DNA of 64,000 nucleotides from an uncultured Bacilli bacterium (GTDB lineage Bacteria; Bacillota_I; Bacilli_A; RF39; UBA660), in contig CAKPHC010000003.1 of the NCBI GenBank assembly GCA_934155645.1, positions 62,001 through 126,000 of the forward strand. Reading direction: 5' to 3'. Made by a program: the position numbers and the translations under genes. Positions within the stretch are counted from its first letter, which is position 1, and each line of letters begins with the position of its first letter. Shown here one piece after another: positions 9,150-17,267 of the stretch. The notes below the pieces were generated by a model. The model was not told the DNA's origin. It did no database searches and saw only the letters and a program-made list of their open reading frames with translations.

Positions 9150-9674
9150 ATAGCAAACACAAAAAATAATCTGCTTATTAATGAACAGATTAAAGTAAGT
9201 CAAGTTTTGGTAATTGGACCTAATGGCGAACAAGTTGGAGTAAAACCAATAAGTGATGCTCTAACACTTGCAACTTATGCTGGACTAGATTTAGTACTTA
9301 TTAACCCAAATGGTAATCCACCAGTATGTAAAGTGATGGATTACAACAAATATAAGTATGAAAAATCTAAAAAAGAAAAAGAGGCTTTAAAAAGACAAAA
9401 ACAATCATTATCTGAATTAAAAGAATTTAGATTATCACCTACAATTGATGTAGGGGACTTTGAAACTAAAATTCGTAATGTAACAAAATACATCGAAAAA
9501 GGTGACAAAGTAAGGATGGTTATTCGTTTTAAAGGACGTCAAATGGCTCATACTGACTTAGGACGTGATGTATTAATAAAATTTGCTGAACGTCTTAGTG
9601 ATATTGCCGAAGTTCAAGAACAACCAAAACTAGATGGTAGAAGTATGACAATGCTACTAGTTCAAAAGAAGTAA
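9150..9674 (+). CDS. infC: Translation initiation factor IF-3, probable AUA start
   Basis: IF-3 binds the 30S subunit and checks start-codon and initiator-tRNA fidelity. Visible features: NEQIKVSQVLVIGPNGEQVG at the N-terminus, VLINPNGNPPVCKVMDYNKYKYE, the lysine-rich linker, and the C-terminal RMVIRFKGRQMAH. I place the start at ATA 9150 because GGAGGTG (9137-9143) sits six bases before it and the protein is then 174 residues, close to the usual length. An in-frame ATG at 9135 overlaps the ribosome site and has none of its own. Rare start codons are a known self-regulatory feature of infC, since IF-3 rejects non-AUG starts. Confidence 0.9.
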   Translation: MANTKNNLLINEQIKVSQVLVIGPNGEQVGVKPISDALTLATYAGLDLVLINPNGNPPVCKVMDYNKYKYEKSKKEKEALKRQKQSLSELKEFRLSPTIDVGDFETKIRNVTKYIEKGDKVRMVIRFKGRQMAHTDLGRDVLIKFAERLSDIAEVQEQPKLDGRSMTMLLVQKK

Positions 9675-9690
9675 AGAAAGGAAGAAGAAT

Positions 9691-9879
9691 ATGCCTAAAT
9701 TAAAAACACATAAAGGAACAAAAAAAGTATTAAAAGTAAGAAAAGGTGGAACTATTGCTATTGGTAGACCAGGTTCACGTCATAACACTGGTAAGAAAAC
9801 AAGTTCTGCAAACAGAAAGAATAGAAAAGGTTCAGCATTATCAAGAGCTGATTACAACAGATTAAAAGAAATAATCTAG
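9691..9879 (+). CDS. rpmI: 50S ribosomal protein L35
   Basis: 62 residues, strongly basic, starting MPKLKTHKGTKKVLKVRKGG with the family-typical RPGSRHNTGKKTS segment and a C-terminal RADYNRLKEII. It is the second gene of the infC operon, 16 bases after infC and preceded by a GGAAG ribosome site. Confidence 0.96.
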   Translation: MPKLKTHKGTKKVLKVRKGGTIAIGRPGSRHNTGKKTSSANRKNRKGSALSRADYNRLKEII

Positions 9880-9903
9880 TTATAAATAAAGGAGGAAGAA
9901 AAA

Positions 9904-10446
9904 ATGACAAGAGTTAAAAATGGAGTTACTACAAAGGCTCGTCATAAAAAAGTTTTAAAACAAGCTAAAGGGTATTTTGGAAGTAAACATAGATTATATA
10001 AAACAGCTAAAGAACAATTAATGCATTCAGGACAATATGCATTCCGTGATAGAAGACAAAAGAAAAGAGATTTCAGACGTCTATGGATCGTAAGAATTAA
10101 TGCTGCATGTCGTGAAAATGAAATTAGTTATTCAAGATTTATTGAAGGATTAAATAAAGCAGGAGTAGAAATCAACAGAAAAATGCTTTCTGAAATTGCT
10201 ATAAACGATCCAAAAGCATTCGCAGAATTAGTTAAAACAGCTAAAGCAGGAAAAGAAGGAAAAATAACTAAACAAGAAGTAAAACCTGTAAAAGCTACTG
10301 CTAAAAAAGAAGAAAAAGTTGCTAAAGATGAAGCTACTGATTTATCTAAATTAACAGTTGCAGAATTAAAGAAAATGGCTAGTGAAAAGAATATTGCTGG
10401 TGCTAGCACAATGAAAAAAGCTGAATTATTAGAAGCTTTAAAATAA
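9904..10446 (+). CDS. rplT: 50S ribosomal protein L20 with C-terminal Rho_N-like extension
   Basis: Residues 1-116 are an ordinary L20 (MTRVKNGVTTKARHKKVLK, RDRRQKKRDFRRLWI, NDPKAFAELV). L20 is an early assembly protein and, in Bacillus, the repressor of its own operon. The usual length is about 118; here 64 extra residues follow. First comes a Lys/Glu/Ala linker, then about 34 residues (147-180) reading LSKLTVAELKKMASEKNIAG and ending MKKAELLEALK. That pattern is a Rho N-terminal / SAP-like helix-extended-helix module. A similar tail ends ribosomal protein S2, the next gene. The function of the tail is unknown; nucleic-acid contact is inferred from the fold. Confidence 0.95.
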   Translation: MTRVKNGVTTKARHKKVLKQAKGYFGSKHRLYKTAKEQLMHSGQYAFRDRRQKKRDFRRLWIVRINAACRENEISYSRFIEGLNKAGVEINRKMLSEIAINDPKAFAELVKTAKAGKEGKITKQEVKPVKATAKKEEKVAKDEATDLSKLTVAELKKMASEKNIAGASTMKKAELLEALK

Positions 10447-10534
10447 AAATCATATTAATGAATTGATTTGCCTAGTGCCTTATAGGTGGTAGATTTTAGA
10501 AATTAATAAGTGTATAACGAAAGGAAAAAAAATT
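10447..10534 (+). promoter_or_regulatory. Short leader region between rplT and rpsB
   Basis: 88 bases. CCTA (10471-) and TAGG can form a small hairpin around GTGCCTTA, and the rpsB ribosome site AAAGGAAA follows. There is no convincing terminator, so rpsB-tsf may be co-transcribed with rplT or be served by a weak internal promoter. Confidence 0.3.
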
Positions 10535-11491
10535 ATGACAGTTATTTCAATGAATTATTTATTAGAAGCAGGTGTACATTTTGGACACCAAAAAAGAAGA
10601 TGGAATCCAAAGATGGGAGAATATATCTTCACATCTCGTGATGATATCTACATTATCGACTTACAAAAAACAGTTAAGAAGATAGAAGAAGCATACGCTG
10701 CACTAAAAACAATTGCTGAAAACGAAGGAAAAGTATTATTTGTAGGTACTAAAAAACAAGCTCAAGAAGCTGCTGAAGAATGTGCTACTAGAACAAACAT
10801 GTACTTCGTTAATGAAAGATGGTTAGGTGGAACATTAACTAACTTCAAAACAATCAGATCAAGAATTAAAAGATTAGAAGAAATAGAAAAAATGGAACAA
10901 GATGGAACATTTAATCTATTACCTAAAAAAGAAGTAATTAAAATTAGAAAAGAATATGACAAATTAAACAAAAACTTAAGAGGAATAAGAGAAATGCGTA
11001 AACTTCCTCAAGCATTAGTAATAGTAGATCCAAGAAAAGAAGAAAATGCTATTAAAGAAGCTCGTATTTTAAATATTCCAGTATTTGGTGTAGTTGATAC
11101 TAACTGCGATCCAGATATGGTTGATTATGTTATTCCAGGTAATGACGATGCTGTAAGAAGTGTTAAAGTTATGTTAGGTGCTTTAACTAATGCTATAGCA
11201 GAAGTAAATGGTAATGAAATTATTGAATTTGTTACTGAAGAAGATAAAAATAAAACTGATAAGAAAGACAAGAAAAAAGAAACTAAAGAAGTAAAAGAAG
11301 AAAAGGTAGAAGAATCTAAAGAAGCAACAAAAGAAGAACCTAAAATTGCTGAAGTAGAAGAAGCTATGGTTAAAGAAGAAAAAGATTTAGATAGTATGAA
11401 TCTTACTGAACTTAAAGAAATGGCTAAAATCAAAGGAATTAAAGGTTATTCTAAAATGAAAAAAGACGAACTTATCGAAGTTTTAAAATAA
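10535..11491 (+). CDS. rpsB: 30S ribosomal protein S2 with C-terminal Rho_N-like extension
   Basis: Residues 1 to about 238 are a normal S2: YLLEAGVHFGHQKRRWNPKM, IYIIDLQKTV, NERWLGGTLTNFKTI, LPQALVIVDPRKE and PVFGVVDTNCDPD. The usual length is near 240. The remaining 80 residues are a Lys/Glu-rich linker (about 239-284) and a final module (285-318) reading MNLTELKEMAKIKGIKGYSK and ending KMKKDELIEVLK, matching the Rho_N/SAP-like tail on L20. tsf follows 21 bases later, the classical rpsB-tsf pair. The extension is in frame and sits before the only stop, so it is not a frameshift artefact. Confidence 0.95.
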   Translation: MTVISMNYLLEAGVHFGHQKRRWNPKMGEYIFTSRDDIYIIDLQKTVKKIEEAYAALKTIAENEGKVLFVGTKKQAQEAAEECATRTNMYFVNERWLGGTLTNFKTIRSRIKRLEEIEKMEQDGTFNLLPKKEVIKIRKEYDKLNKNLRGIREMRKLPQALVIVDPRKEENAIKEARILNIPVFGVVDTNCDPDMVDYVIPGNDDAVRSVKVMLGALTNAIAEVNGNEIIEFVTEEDKNKTDKKDKKKETKEVKEEKVEESKEATKEEPKIAEVEEAMVKEEKDLDSMNLTELKEMAKIKGIKGYSKMKKDELIEVLK

Positions 11492-11512
11492 AAATTATTT
11501 GGAGGAATTGTT

Positions 11513-12388
11513 ATGTTTAGTGCAAGTGATATAAAAGATTTAAGAGAAAAAACAGGAGCAGGAATGCTTGACTGTAAAAAAGCTCTTGAAGAAGCTAAAG
11601 GAGATATGGACAAAGCTGTTGACTGGCTTCGTGAAAAAGGTATCTCTAAAGCTGCTAAGAAAGAAGCGCGTATTGCTGCTGAAGGTCTTAGTGAAATAAT
11701 TATAGATGGTAACAAAGCTGTTATCTTAGAAGTTAATTCAGAAACTGACTTTGTTGCAAAAAATGAAGAATTCAAAAAATTTGTTGATACAATTGGTAGA
11801 ACTATCTTATCAAGCAATGTAAAAACAATGGATGAAGCATTAAATTTAGAAACTAGTGAAGGAAAAGTTAGTGATTATATTGTTAACTTAACTGCTAAAA
11901 TTGGTGAAAAATTAAGCTTCAGAAGATTTGAATTAGTAGAAAAAAGTGATGATGAAGTATTTGGAAATTACTCACATATGGGTGGTAAAATATCTGTATT
12001 AACAGTATTAAGAGGAGCTAATGAAGAAGTAGCACGTGACGTTAGTATGCATGCTGCAGCTATGAGACCTTCTTATATTACTAGTAGTGAAGTTCCATCA
12101 TCAGTAATTGATCACGAAAAAGGAATCATTAAAGAACAAGCAATCAACGAAGGAAAACCTGCTGATATCGCTGAAAAAATGGTTAATGGTAGAATTAATA
12201 AATTCTTTAAAGAAATTTGCTTAGTTGAACAACCATTTGTAAAAGACCCAGATGTAACAGTAGGAGCTTACGTTAAAAATAATGGTGGAGAAATTAAAAC
12301 TATGATTCGTTACGAAGTAGGAGAAGGAATCGAAAAAAGAAAAGATGACTTTGCTCAAGAAGTAATGAACCAAGTAAATGGTAACTAA
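11513..12388 (+). CDS. tsf: Elongation factor Ts
   Basis: Nucleotide exchange factor for EF-Tu. The N-terminal UBA-like domain has LREKTGAGMLDCKKALEEAK, then GISKAAKKEARIAAEG and the family signature SETDFVAKNEEF. The core contains VSMHAAAMRPSYI and a C-terminal RYEVGEGIEKRKDDFAQEV. 291 residues is normal. The ribosome site is TTGGAGGAATT. It ends the ribosomal block with a strong terminator. Confidence 0.97.
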   Translation: MFSASDIKDLREKTGAGMLDCKKALEEAKGDMDKAVDWLREKGISKAAKKEARIAAEGLSEIIIDGNKAVILEVNSETDFVAKNEEFKKFVDTIGRTILSSNVKTMDEALNLETSEGKVSDYIVNLTAKIGEKLSFRRFELVEKSDDEVFGNYSHMGGKISVLTVLRGANEEVARDVSMHAAAMRPSYITSSEVPSSVIDHEKGIIKEQAINEGKPADIAEKMVNGRINKFFKEICLVEQPFVKDPDVTVGAYVKNNGGEIKTMIRYEVGEGIEKRKDDFAQEVMNQVNGN

Positions 12389-12393
12389 TAATT

Positions 12394-12422
12394 AAAGGTA
12401 ATCGAAAGATTATCTTTTTTTT
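12394..12422 (+). terminator. Terminator of rpsB-tsf
   Basis: AAAGGTAATC / GATTATCTTT (one G-U pair) around a GAAA tetraloop, followed by a run of T. Confidence 0.9.
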
Positions 12423-12486
12423 ATTACGTCTCCTTAAACGACAATATTATCCCTTTTTACTAATATAATTAAAATGAGGTGATAAT

Positions 12487-13461
12487 ATGGATAAGAATAA
12501 GAAAAAGGCCAAAAAAGTAATCAAATTTAAAGTTATTTTCCTTTTAGCAATTGCCATAATATCATTTATTTATACAATCCAAGTCTTAAATAAAATAAAT
12601 TTGCAAGTAGATGATTTGTTTTTATCTAATCTAATTAATAGTTCTAATCATCTAAAAGGTGATGGCTTAAGTAGTAATGTTGTTAAATATGTTGTAAGCT
12701 TAGACTTTTTAAATCCCGTTAACTTACTTGAAAATAACTATAAAGGTTTAGTTAAGAAAAAAGTTACACACCTAGATAATAAAGTAGTAAATAATGATAA
12801 AACTGATATAAAAACGGGTGTTACTGAGATTAAAGAAGAGAAAAAGCCGATTGTATATATATTTAATACCCATCAAAGTGAAGAATATAAATCTAAAAAT
12901 GTTTCAGCTCATAATATTAAACCTACTGTTTTATTAGCAAGTTATATGTTGCAAGAAAAATTAAAAAAAGAAGGAATTACTTCTGTAGTTGAAGAAAGTA
13001 ATGTTATGGAATTATTACGAATAAACAACTGGAATTATGCGAGCAGTTATCGAATAACCAAGATGTTATTAGAACAAGCTAAGAAAGATTATCCATCACT
13101 AATCTATTATATTGACTTACATCGAGATTCAATTGATTATAATAAAACAACTGTAACTATAAATAATAAAAAATATGCTAAAGTATTATTCCTTTTGGGA
13201 CTAGAAAATGCAAACTACAAAGAAAATAAAAAAGTTATTACTGAGATGAACAACATAATTAACAGTAAATATAATGGTATAAGTAAAGGAATATATGAAA
13301 AAGGTGGCAAAGGGGTGAATGGAGTATACAATCAAGATTTCTCTAAAAACTGTATATTAATAGAAGTAGGAGGAGTTGATAATACGATTGATGAAGTTTC
13401 TAATACTATTGATGCTATTGCGGATATGTTAATTACTTATATAGGTGATAATAATGAATAA
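12487..13461 (+). CDS. spoIIP: Stage II sporulation protein P family (N-acetylmuramoyl-L-alanine amidase)
   Basis: Membrane-anchored peptidoglycan amidase and endopeptidase which, with SpoIID and SpoIIM, drives engulfment in spore formers. One N-terminal membrane span (about residues 13-36) follows a lysine-rich start. The catalytic domain has IFNTHQSEEY (conserved His), VEESN, SSYRITKMLLEQAKKDYPSL, IDLHRDSI and a C-terminal ILIEVGGVDNTIDEVSNT. 324 residues is slightly shorter than B. subtilis SpoIIP (401). The next gene overlaps its end by eight bases. A possible -10 TATAAT lies at 12464-12469, but no clear -35 was seen; a sporulation sigma could be involved. Confidence 0.9.
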   Translation: MDKNKKKAKKVIKFKVIFLLAIAIISFIYTIQVLNKINLQVDDLFLSNLINSSNHLKGDGLSSNVVKYVVSLDFLNPVNLLENNYKGLVKKKVTHLDNKVVNNDKTDIKTGVTEIKEEKKPIVYIFNTHQSEEYKSKNVSAHNIKPTVLLASYMLQEKLKKEGITSVVEESNVMELLRINNWNYASSYRITKMLLEQAKKDYPSLIYYIDLHRDSIDYNKTTVTINNKKYAKVLFLLGLENANYKENKKVITEMNNIINSKYNGISKGIYEKGGKGVNGVYNQDFSKNCILIEVGGVDNTIDEVSNTIDAIADMLITYIGDNNE

Positions 13462-13771
13462 AGCACTTAAATTTATGGGATTAATACTAGTAATCGTCTT
13501 TTTTGTAATGTTCTTCTCATCTAGCAGTGGTTATTATGAATATGAATTAAATAAAAAAAGTAATCTTACTAAAGAAGCTATAGAAAGATTTGAACAAGAT
13601 GTTAAAGATGGTAAAAATATAGATGTAGAAGATTATTTAGTAAAAGATAATAAAGACTATAATAATACTTTTTCTAAGGCAGGATTAAATTTATCTAATA
13701 AAATAGGAAGAGCTTTTCAGGAAGGAGTTAAGTTAATTTTTAAATCGGTTGGTAAATTAATAGATGATTAA
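13454..13771 (+). CDS. Small membrane protein downstream of spoIIP (possible YqxA positional equivalent)
   Basis: 105 residues starting MNKALKFMG, with one N-terminal hydrophobic span (about 7-24), then a polar, mostly helical part. I chose ATG 13454 since AGGTGA sits 5-6 bases upstream inside the end of spoIIP; a GTG at 13445 is within that ribosome site. In B. subtilis the gene after spoIIP, yqxA, also encodes a small membrane protein of about 110 residues. Sequence resemblance was not established, so the equivalence is positional only. Overlap with spoIIP suggests translational coupling. Confidence 0.6.
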   Translation: MNKALKFMGLILVIVFFVMFFSSSSGYYEYELNKKSNLTKEAIERFEQDVKDGKNIDVEDYLVKDNKDYNNTFSKAGLNLSNKIGRAFQEGVKLIFKSVGKLIDD

Positions 13772-13819
13772 TATATAAAAATATGTTATAATAATTTATA
13801 TGTTAAAGTAGGTGAAGTT

Positions 13820-14599
13820 ATGAAGTGTCAAAGATGTAACAATGAAATAGAAAAAGGAGAACTATTCTGTAGTAATTGTGGTGCTAAAATAGAAGAAAAT
13901 ACAAAAGAACAAGAAGAAAATACCCATGTTATTAAACTAGATGGATTAAAAGATAACAATATCGATAATGATAAAGATAAAGACCCTTTTTATCAACCAG
14001 GCTTAGAAGCAAAACAAGGTGGTCCTAATGGATTTCTAATCTTCTTAATAATTCTATTACTAGGTGGTATTGGATACTTACTGTATGATAATAATTACTT
14101 CAATATAAAAGGTACTAATACAGGTAAACCTAGTGATGATAAAGTAATTACAAATAATGTTACTACTGTTAGTTATAACAATTTATTAATTGATTTAGAT
14201 AATAGTTATTCTATATCTTATAAAGATGATAAGGTATATTTAAATAGCCAAGAAATATCAGGAGTCATTTATGAAATAGAAGACAAATATCAAGATATTG
14301 TAGCGAATATAGGTGAGATAATTACTAAGATAAGTGAACCAGGATTTCAAGTATCATCTAACAACCAATTATCAACCAACAGTAATATCTATGAAATAAT
14401 TGGAACATATAACAATGAAAATCATATAATATACGTATTAAATATTAGCAATAAAACTTTAATATTTGAGTTTAATTGTAATAACGATAAGAAAGATTCT
14501 GCTATTAAAATAGTAGAAAGTACTAGAATAAATAATATAGGAGTTAAAGATAATTTTATCTATCCAGAATTAAACTTAAATTCAACTGGTAGTCAATAG
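13820..14599 (+). CDS. Zinc-ribbon membrane protein, extracytoplasmic C-terminal domain of unknown function
   Basis: The N-terminus is a zinc ribbon (C3, C6, C17, C20: CQRC...CSNC) in the cytoplasm. A charged linker with an Asp/Lys run follows, then one membrane span (about residues 72-90, FLIFLIILLLGGIGYLLY), then about 165 residues predicted outside. This plan is common in Firmicutes, but the outer domain was not recognised. A -10-like TATAAT (TGTTATAAT at 13783-13791) lies about 28 bases upstream, so the gene is probably its own transcription unit, possibly running into gpsA 21 bases downstream. Confidence 0.7.
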   Translation: MKCQRCNNEIEKGELFCSNCGAKIEENTKEQEENTHVIKLDGLKDNNIDNDKDKDPFYQPGLEAKQGGPNGFLIFLIILLLGGIGYLLYDNNYFNIKGTNTGKPSDDKVITNNVTTVSYNNLLIDLDNSYSISYKDDKVYLNSQEISGVIYEIEDKYQDIVANIGEIITKISEPGFQVSSNNQLSTNSNIYEIIGTYNNENHIIYVLNISNKTLIFEFNCNNDKKDSAIKIVESTRINNIGVKDNFIYPELNLNSTGSQ

Positions 14600-14620
14600 G
14601 AATAATTAGAAGGTGAAATA

Positions 14621-15598
14621 ATGAAAGTAACTATATTAGGAACAGGAGCATATGGACTTGCACTTTCCTTAATGTTTAATAAAAATGTAAATGATATTGT
14701 ATTATGGACTAAATTCAAAGAAGAAAAAGAACAATTAGATAGTAAAAGAGGTAATGATAAAGTTCTTCCTAACATAAGAATACCTGATAATATTAAGTTT
14801 ACTAATGATTTTGATTCAGCTATAAAAGATGCTAATCTAATAGTAATTGCTGTACCTGCTGCTTTTGTAGAAGATATGGGACAATTACTTAAAGATAAAT
14901 TAACAAGCGACCAACACGTCTGTATTGCTTCAAAAGGTATTGAACGTGATACGTGTACTTTTGTTCATGAAATATTATTAAGAAACGTTTATACTGATAA
15001 ATTAGCAGTTATATCGGGACCATCATTTGCTATAGATATTGCTAATATGAATCCAGTTGGACTAAGTGTTGCTACTGCTAACAAAGAAACAGAAAAATTA
15101 TTAAAAGAAACTTTGCAGAACGATTCACTAAAACTAAGAACAACGGATGATATTATTGGAGTAGAAATATGTGGCTCAATAAAAAACATCATTGCAATAG
15201 CAGCAGGAATGCTAAGTGGTATGGATTACTCTGAATCAACACAAGCAATGTTTATTACCGAATCTCTTCATGATATAAAATCATTAATTGATGCTTTAGG
15301 AGGAAAGAAAAATACTATTTTATCCTTTGCTGGAGTAGGAGACTTAATGCTTACTGCTACTAGTACTAAAAGTAGAAATTTCCGCCTTGGATATTTAATA
15401 GGTAGTAATGCACCTAAAGAAGAATTAAACGAATATATAAATAATACAACAATAGAAGGACTTTATACTTTAAAATCTATTTATAAATTACTAGGGGATA
15501 AAAAAGTAGATATGCCTGTTATAGATTTGATTTATGACATTATTTATAATAATGCTGACCCTAAGAAACTAATTACTTTCTTAATTGAAAAAGATTAG
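14621..15598 (+). CDS. gpsA: Glycerol-3-phosphate dehydrogenase [NAD(P)+]
   Basis: Makes sn-glycerol 3-phosphate from dihydroxyacetone phosphate for membrane lipid synthesis. The Rossmann motif is ILGTGAYGLALS (GxGxxG at residues 6-11). Other family marks are VIAVPAAFV, CIASKGIE, ISGPSFAIDIANMNP, the catalytic lysine region EICGSIKNIIAIAAGML and FAGVGDLMLTATSTKSRNFRLG. 325 residues is typical. The ribosome site GAAGGTGA precedes the ATG. Confidence 0.95.
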   Translation: MKVTILGTGAYGLALSLMFNKNVNDIVLWTKFKEEKEQLDSKRGNDKVLPNIRIPDNIKFTNDFDSAIKDANLIVIAVPAAFVEDMGQLLKDKLTSDQHVCIASKGIERDTCTFVHEILLRNVYTDKLAVISGPSFAIDIANMNPVGLSVATANKETEKLLKETLQNDSLKLRTTDDIIGVEICGSIKNIIAIAAGMLSGMDYSESTQAMFITESLHDIKSLIDALGGKKNTILSFAGVGDLMLTATSTKSRNFRLGYLIGSNAPKEELNEYINNTTIEGLYTLKSIYKLLGDKKVDMPVIDLIYDIIYNNADPKKLITFLIEKD

Positions 15599-15642
15599 TA
15601 TATTTCTAATTATCCTTTCCATAATATAATTGGAGGATGATT

Positions 15643-16077
15643 ATGGAAGATAAAGAATTATTAGAATATATTTACAAAACAGTAAATATGGGAGCACACA
15701 GTAGTGAGAAACTATTAGAAAATCTAAAAGATAAAGATAATAAAATTAAAGATGCGATTGAGGACATAAAAAAGGAATATTTAAAGTTCCAAAAAGAGTT
15801 AAAGAAAGATACTAAGAAATACAAAAAAGACTTAGAAGATATCGGACTTATGGCTAAACTAGGTTCATCTATGGAAATGAAAATGGAAGTAATGAAAGAT
15901 AACAGTGATAGTAAAATAGCTGATATGTTAATCCGTGGACTTACTATGGGAGTAGTTGAAACTGAAAAATATATCCATAAATTAGAAGAAAAAACAGATA
16001 AAGATACAGTTAAACTTGCTAAAGATTTATTAGATTTTCAAAACAAAAGTATTAAGAAATTAAAGGAATATTTATAA
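15643..16077 (+). CDS. Unrecognised helical cytoplasmic protein
   Basis: 144 residues from ATG 15643, which follows GGAGGATG; an ATG at 15637 lies inside that site. The protein is nearly all charged and helical, with Lys/Glu/Asp-rich segments that look like long coiled-coil helices (KEYLKFQKELKKDTKKYKKD), plus a short glycine-containing middle (LMAKLGSSMEMKMEVMKD). No membrane span or catalytic motif is seen. It has its own terminator. Function unknown. Confidence 0.65.
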   Translation: MEDKELLEYIYKTVNMGAHSSEKLLENLKDKDNKIKDAIEDIKKEYLKFQKELKKDTKKYKKDLEDIGLMAKLGSSMEMKMEVMKDNSDSKIADMLIRGLTMGVVETEKYIHKLEEKTDKDTVKLAKDLLDFQNKSIKKLKEYL

Positions 16078-16089
16078 TATTTCTTTTTT
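16063..16089 (+). terminator. Terminator after the helical protein gene
   Basis: AAGGAATATT / AATATTTCTT with one G-U pair and a 3-base loop, followed by TTTT. Confidence 0.6.
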
Positions 16090-16190
16090 CATGAAATTTT
16101 CACCTAATATTTGCGCGCCTTTCACATTAAAAAGATATACTTAAAACATGAAAGGAAGGTGATGTACTATAAGTAGTAGATACAACTAGA

Positions 16191-16400
16191 TTGTATACAA
16201 ATAAACCAATAATATAATGCGATTTTGGTCACTACACTCCTTATTTCTTGCAACTTTTACAAACTAACTCTAACAAAATCGCAGACATATATAATTAATA
16301 TGAACTAGAAATAAAGCCGCTATAGTTCAATTACATTTTGCTTACTATTAAAATAAATTTTAAAAACGTTGAAAGAGACTGATTAAATGTCTCTTTTTTT
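16191..16400 (+). ncRNA. Candidate small RNA or leader with its own promoter and terminator
   Basis: This describes the gene-free gap 16078-16423. A promoter TTGTAT-N16-TATAAT lies at 16191-16218 and a strong terminator AAAGAGAC / GTCTCTTTTTTT at 16372-16400, bracketing about 175 bases without a credible ORF. A perfect 10-base inverted repeat TGCGATTTTG / CAAAATCGCA (16218-16283) spans the -10 boundary and the early transcript. The RNA either stands alone or attenuates the SDR gene that starts 24 bases after the terminator. The part from 16102 to 16190 shows a ribosome-site-like AAGGAAGGTGATG without a following ORF. Confidence 0.45.
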
Positions 16401-16423
16401 ATTCATTATATAATGGTGATAAA

Positions 16424-17212
16424 ATGAAAATACTAATTACTGGTTCTAGAAGTGGTATAGCATTTTTAACTGGCATAACTCTTGCTAGTAGGGGACACTT
16501 TGTTTATATGACTACTCATACCAAAGAAGAAGCTTATAGTCTTAAGAAAATAGTAGACGAACTAGGACTAAAAGCTATTGTATTTAAACTAGACATTACA
16601 GATGTTGAAGATAGAAAACTATTAAATACTTTAGATATTGATGTTTTAATTAATCATGCTGGTATAGGAGTAGGTGGTTCAATACTAGATGTCCCAATCG
16701 AAGAAGTAAAGAAAAACTTTGAAGTTAATTACTTTGCTTCATATGATATTGTAAGAAGAATAGGTAATCGGATGATTAAAAATAACAAGGAAGGTAAAAT
16801 AATAATTATGTCCTCTATAGCAGGAATAATTCCTATTCCTTTTCTAGGTATTTATTGTTCTACTAAATCAGCAATAAGTACTATGGCTACATCTTTAAGA
16901 AGAGAATTAAAAACTCTTAATTCTAAAGTAAAAGTAGTTTTAATAGAACCAGGAGCTTACAAAACTGGTTTTAATCAAATGATGATTGATGATATTGATA
17001 AAAATATATCTAGTAATTCTGTATTTTGGAATGATAAAGATAAAATTTATGATAATTTAACTAAAATATTTAACTTGTTAGAGAAGAAAGAATTAAATTC
17101 CATTGTAGTAAAAATAATAGAAGCGGTAGAAAGTGATAATCCTAAGTTCAAATATAGAGCACCTTTCTTTCAAAGAATGTTTGCCAAGATTTATATGCTT
17201 TTTAGCAAATAA
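16424..17212 (+). CDS. Short-chain dehydrogenase/reductase (SDR), classical type
   Basis: NAD(P)-dependent oxidoreductase of unknown substrate. The cofactor motif is TGSRSGIA (TGxxxGIx, residues 6-13), then DITD, NHAGIG (the NAG motif, here NHAG), the catalytic Ser in IMSSIAGI and the catalytic Tyr-Lys in YCSTKSA. 262 residues is normal. It follows a terminator-bearing region (16372-16400) and may be attenuated by it. A second, unrelated SDR is encoded at 19072. Confidence 0.88.
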   Translation: MKILITGSRSGIAFLTGITLASRGHFVYMTTHTKEEAYSLKKIVDELGLKAIVFKLDITDVEDRKLLNTLDIDVLINHAGIGVGGSILDVPIEEVKKNFEVNYFASYDIVRRIGNRMIKNNKEGKIIIMSSIAGIIPIPFLGIYCSTKSAISTMATSLRRELKTLNSKVKVVLIEPGAYKTGFNQMMIDDIDKNISSNSVFWNDKDKIYDNLTKIFNLLEKKELNSIVVKIIEAVESDNPKFKYRAPFFQRMFAKIYMLFSK

Positions 17213-17267
17213 TATTTAAAAGATTAATCTATTATGTTATACTTGTATAGTATGATAGAGGTGTGTA

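Noticed and set aside
10128..11817. Long minus-strand frames opposite rplT, rpsB and tsf
   Set aside because: They mirror Lys/Glu-rich codons of the sense genes, have no ribosome sites and match no family.
16170..16240. A minus-strand 21-codon ORF (GTG start, ...ALYYWFICIQ...) in the 16.2-kb gap as another small toxin
   Set aside because: It has AAGGAG upstream, but no convergent antisense plan or terminator on that strand; many aromatic and cysteine codons look like chance.
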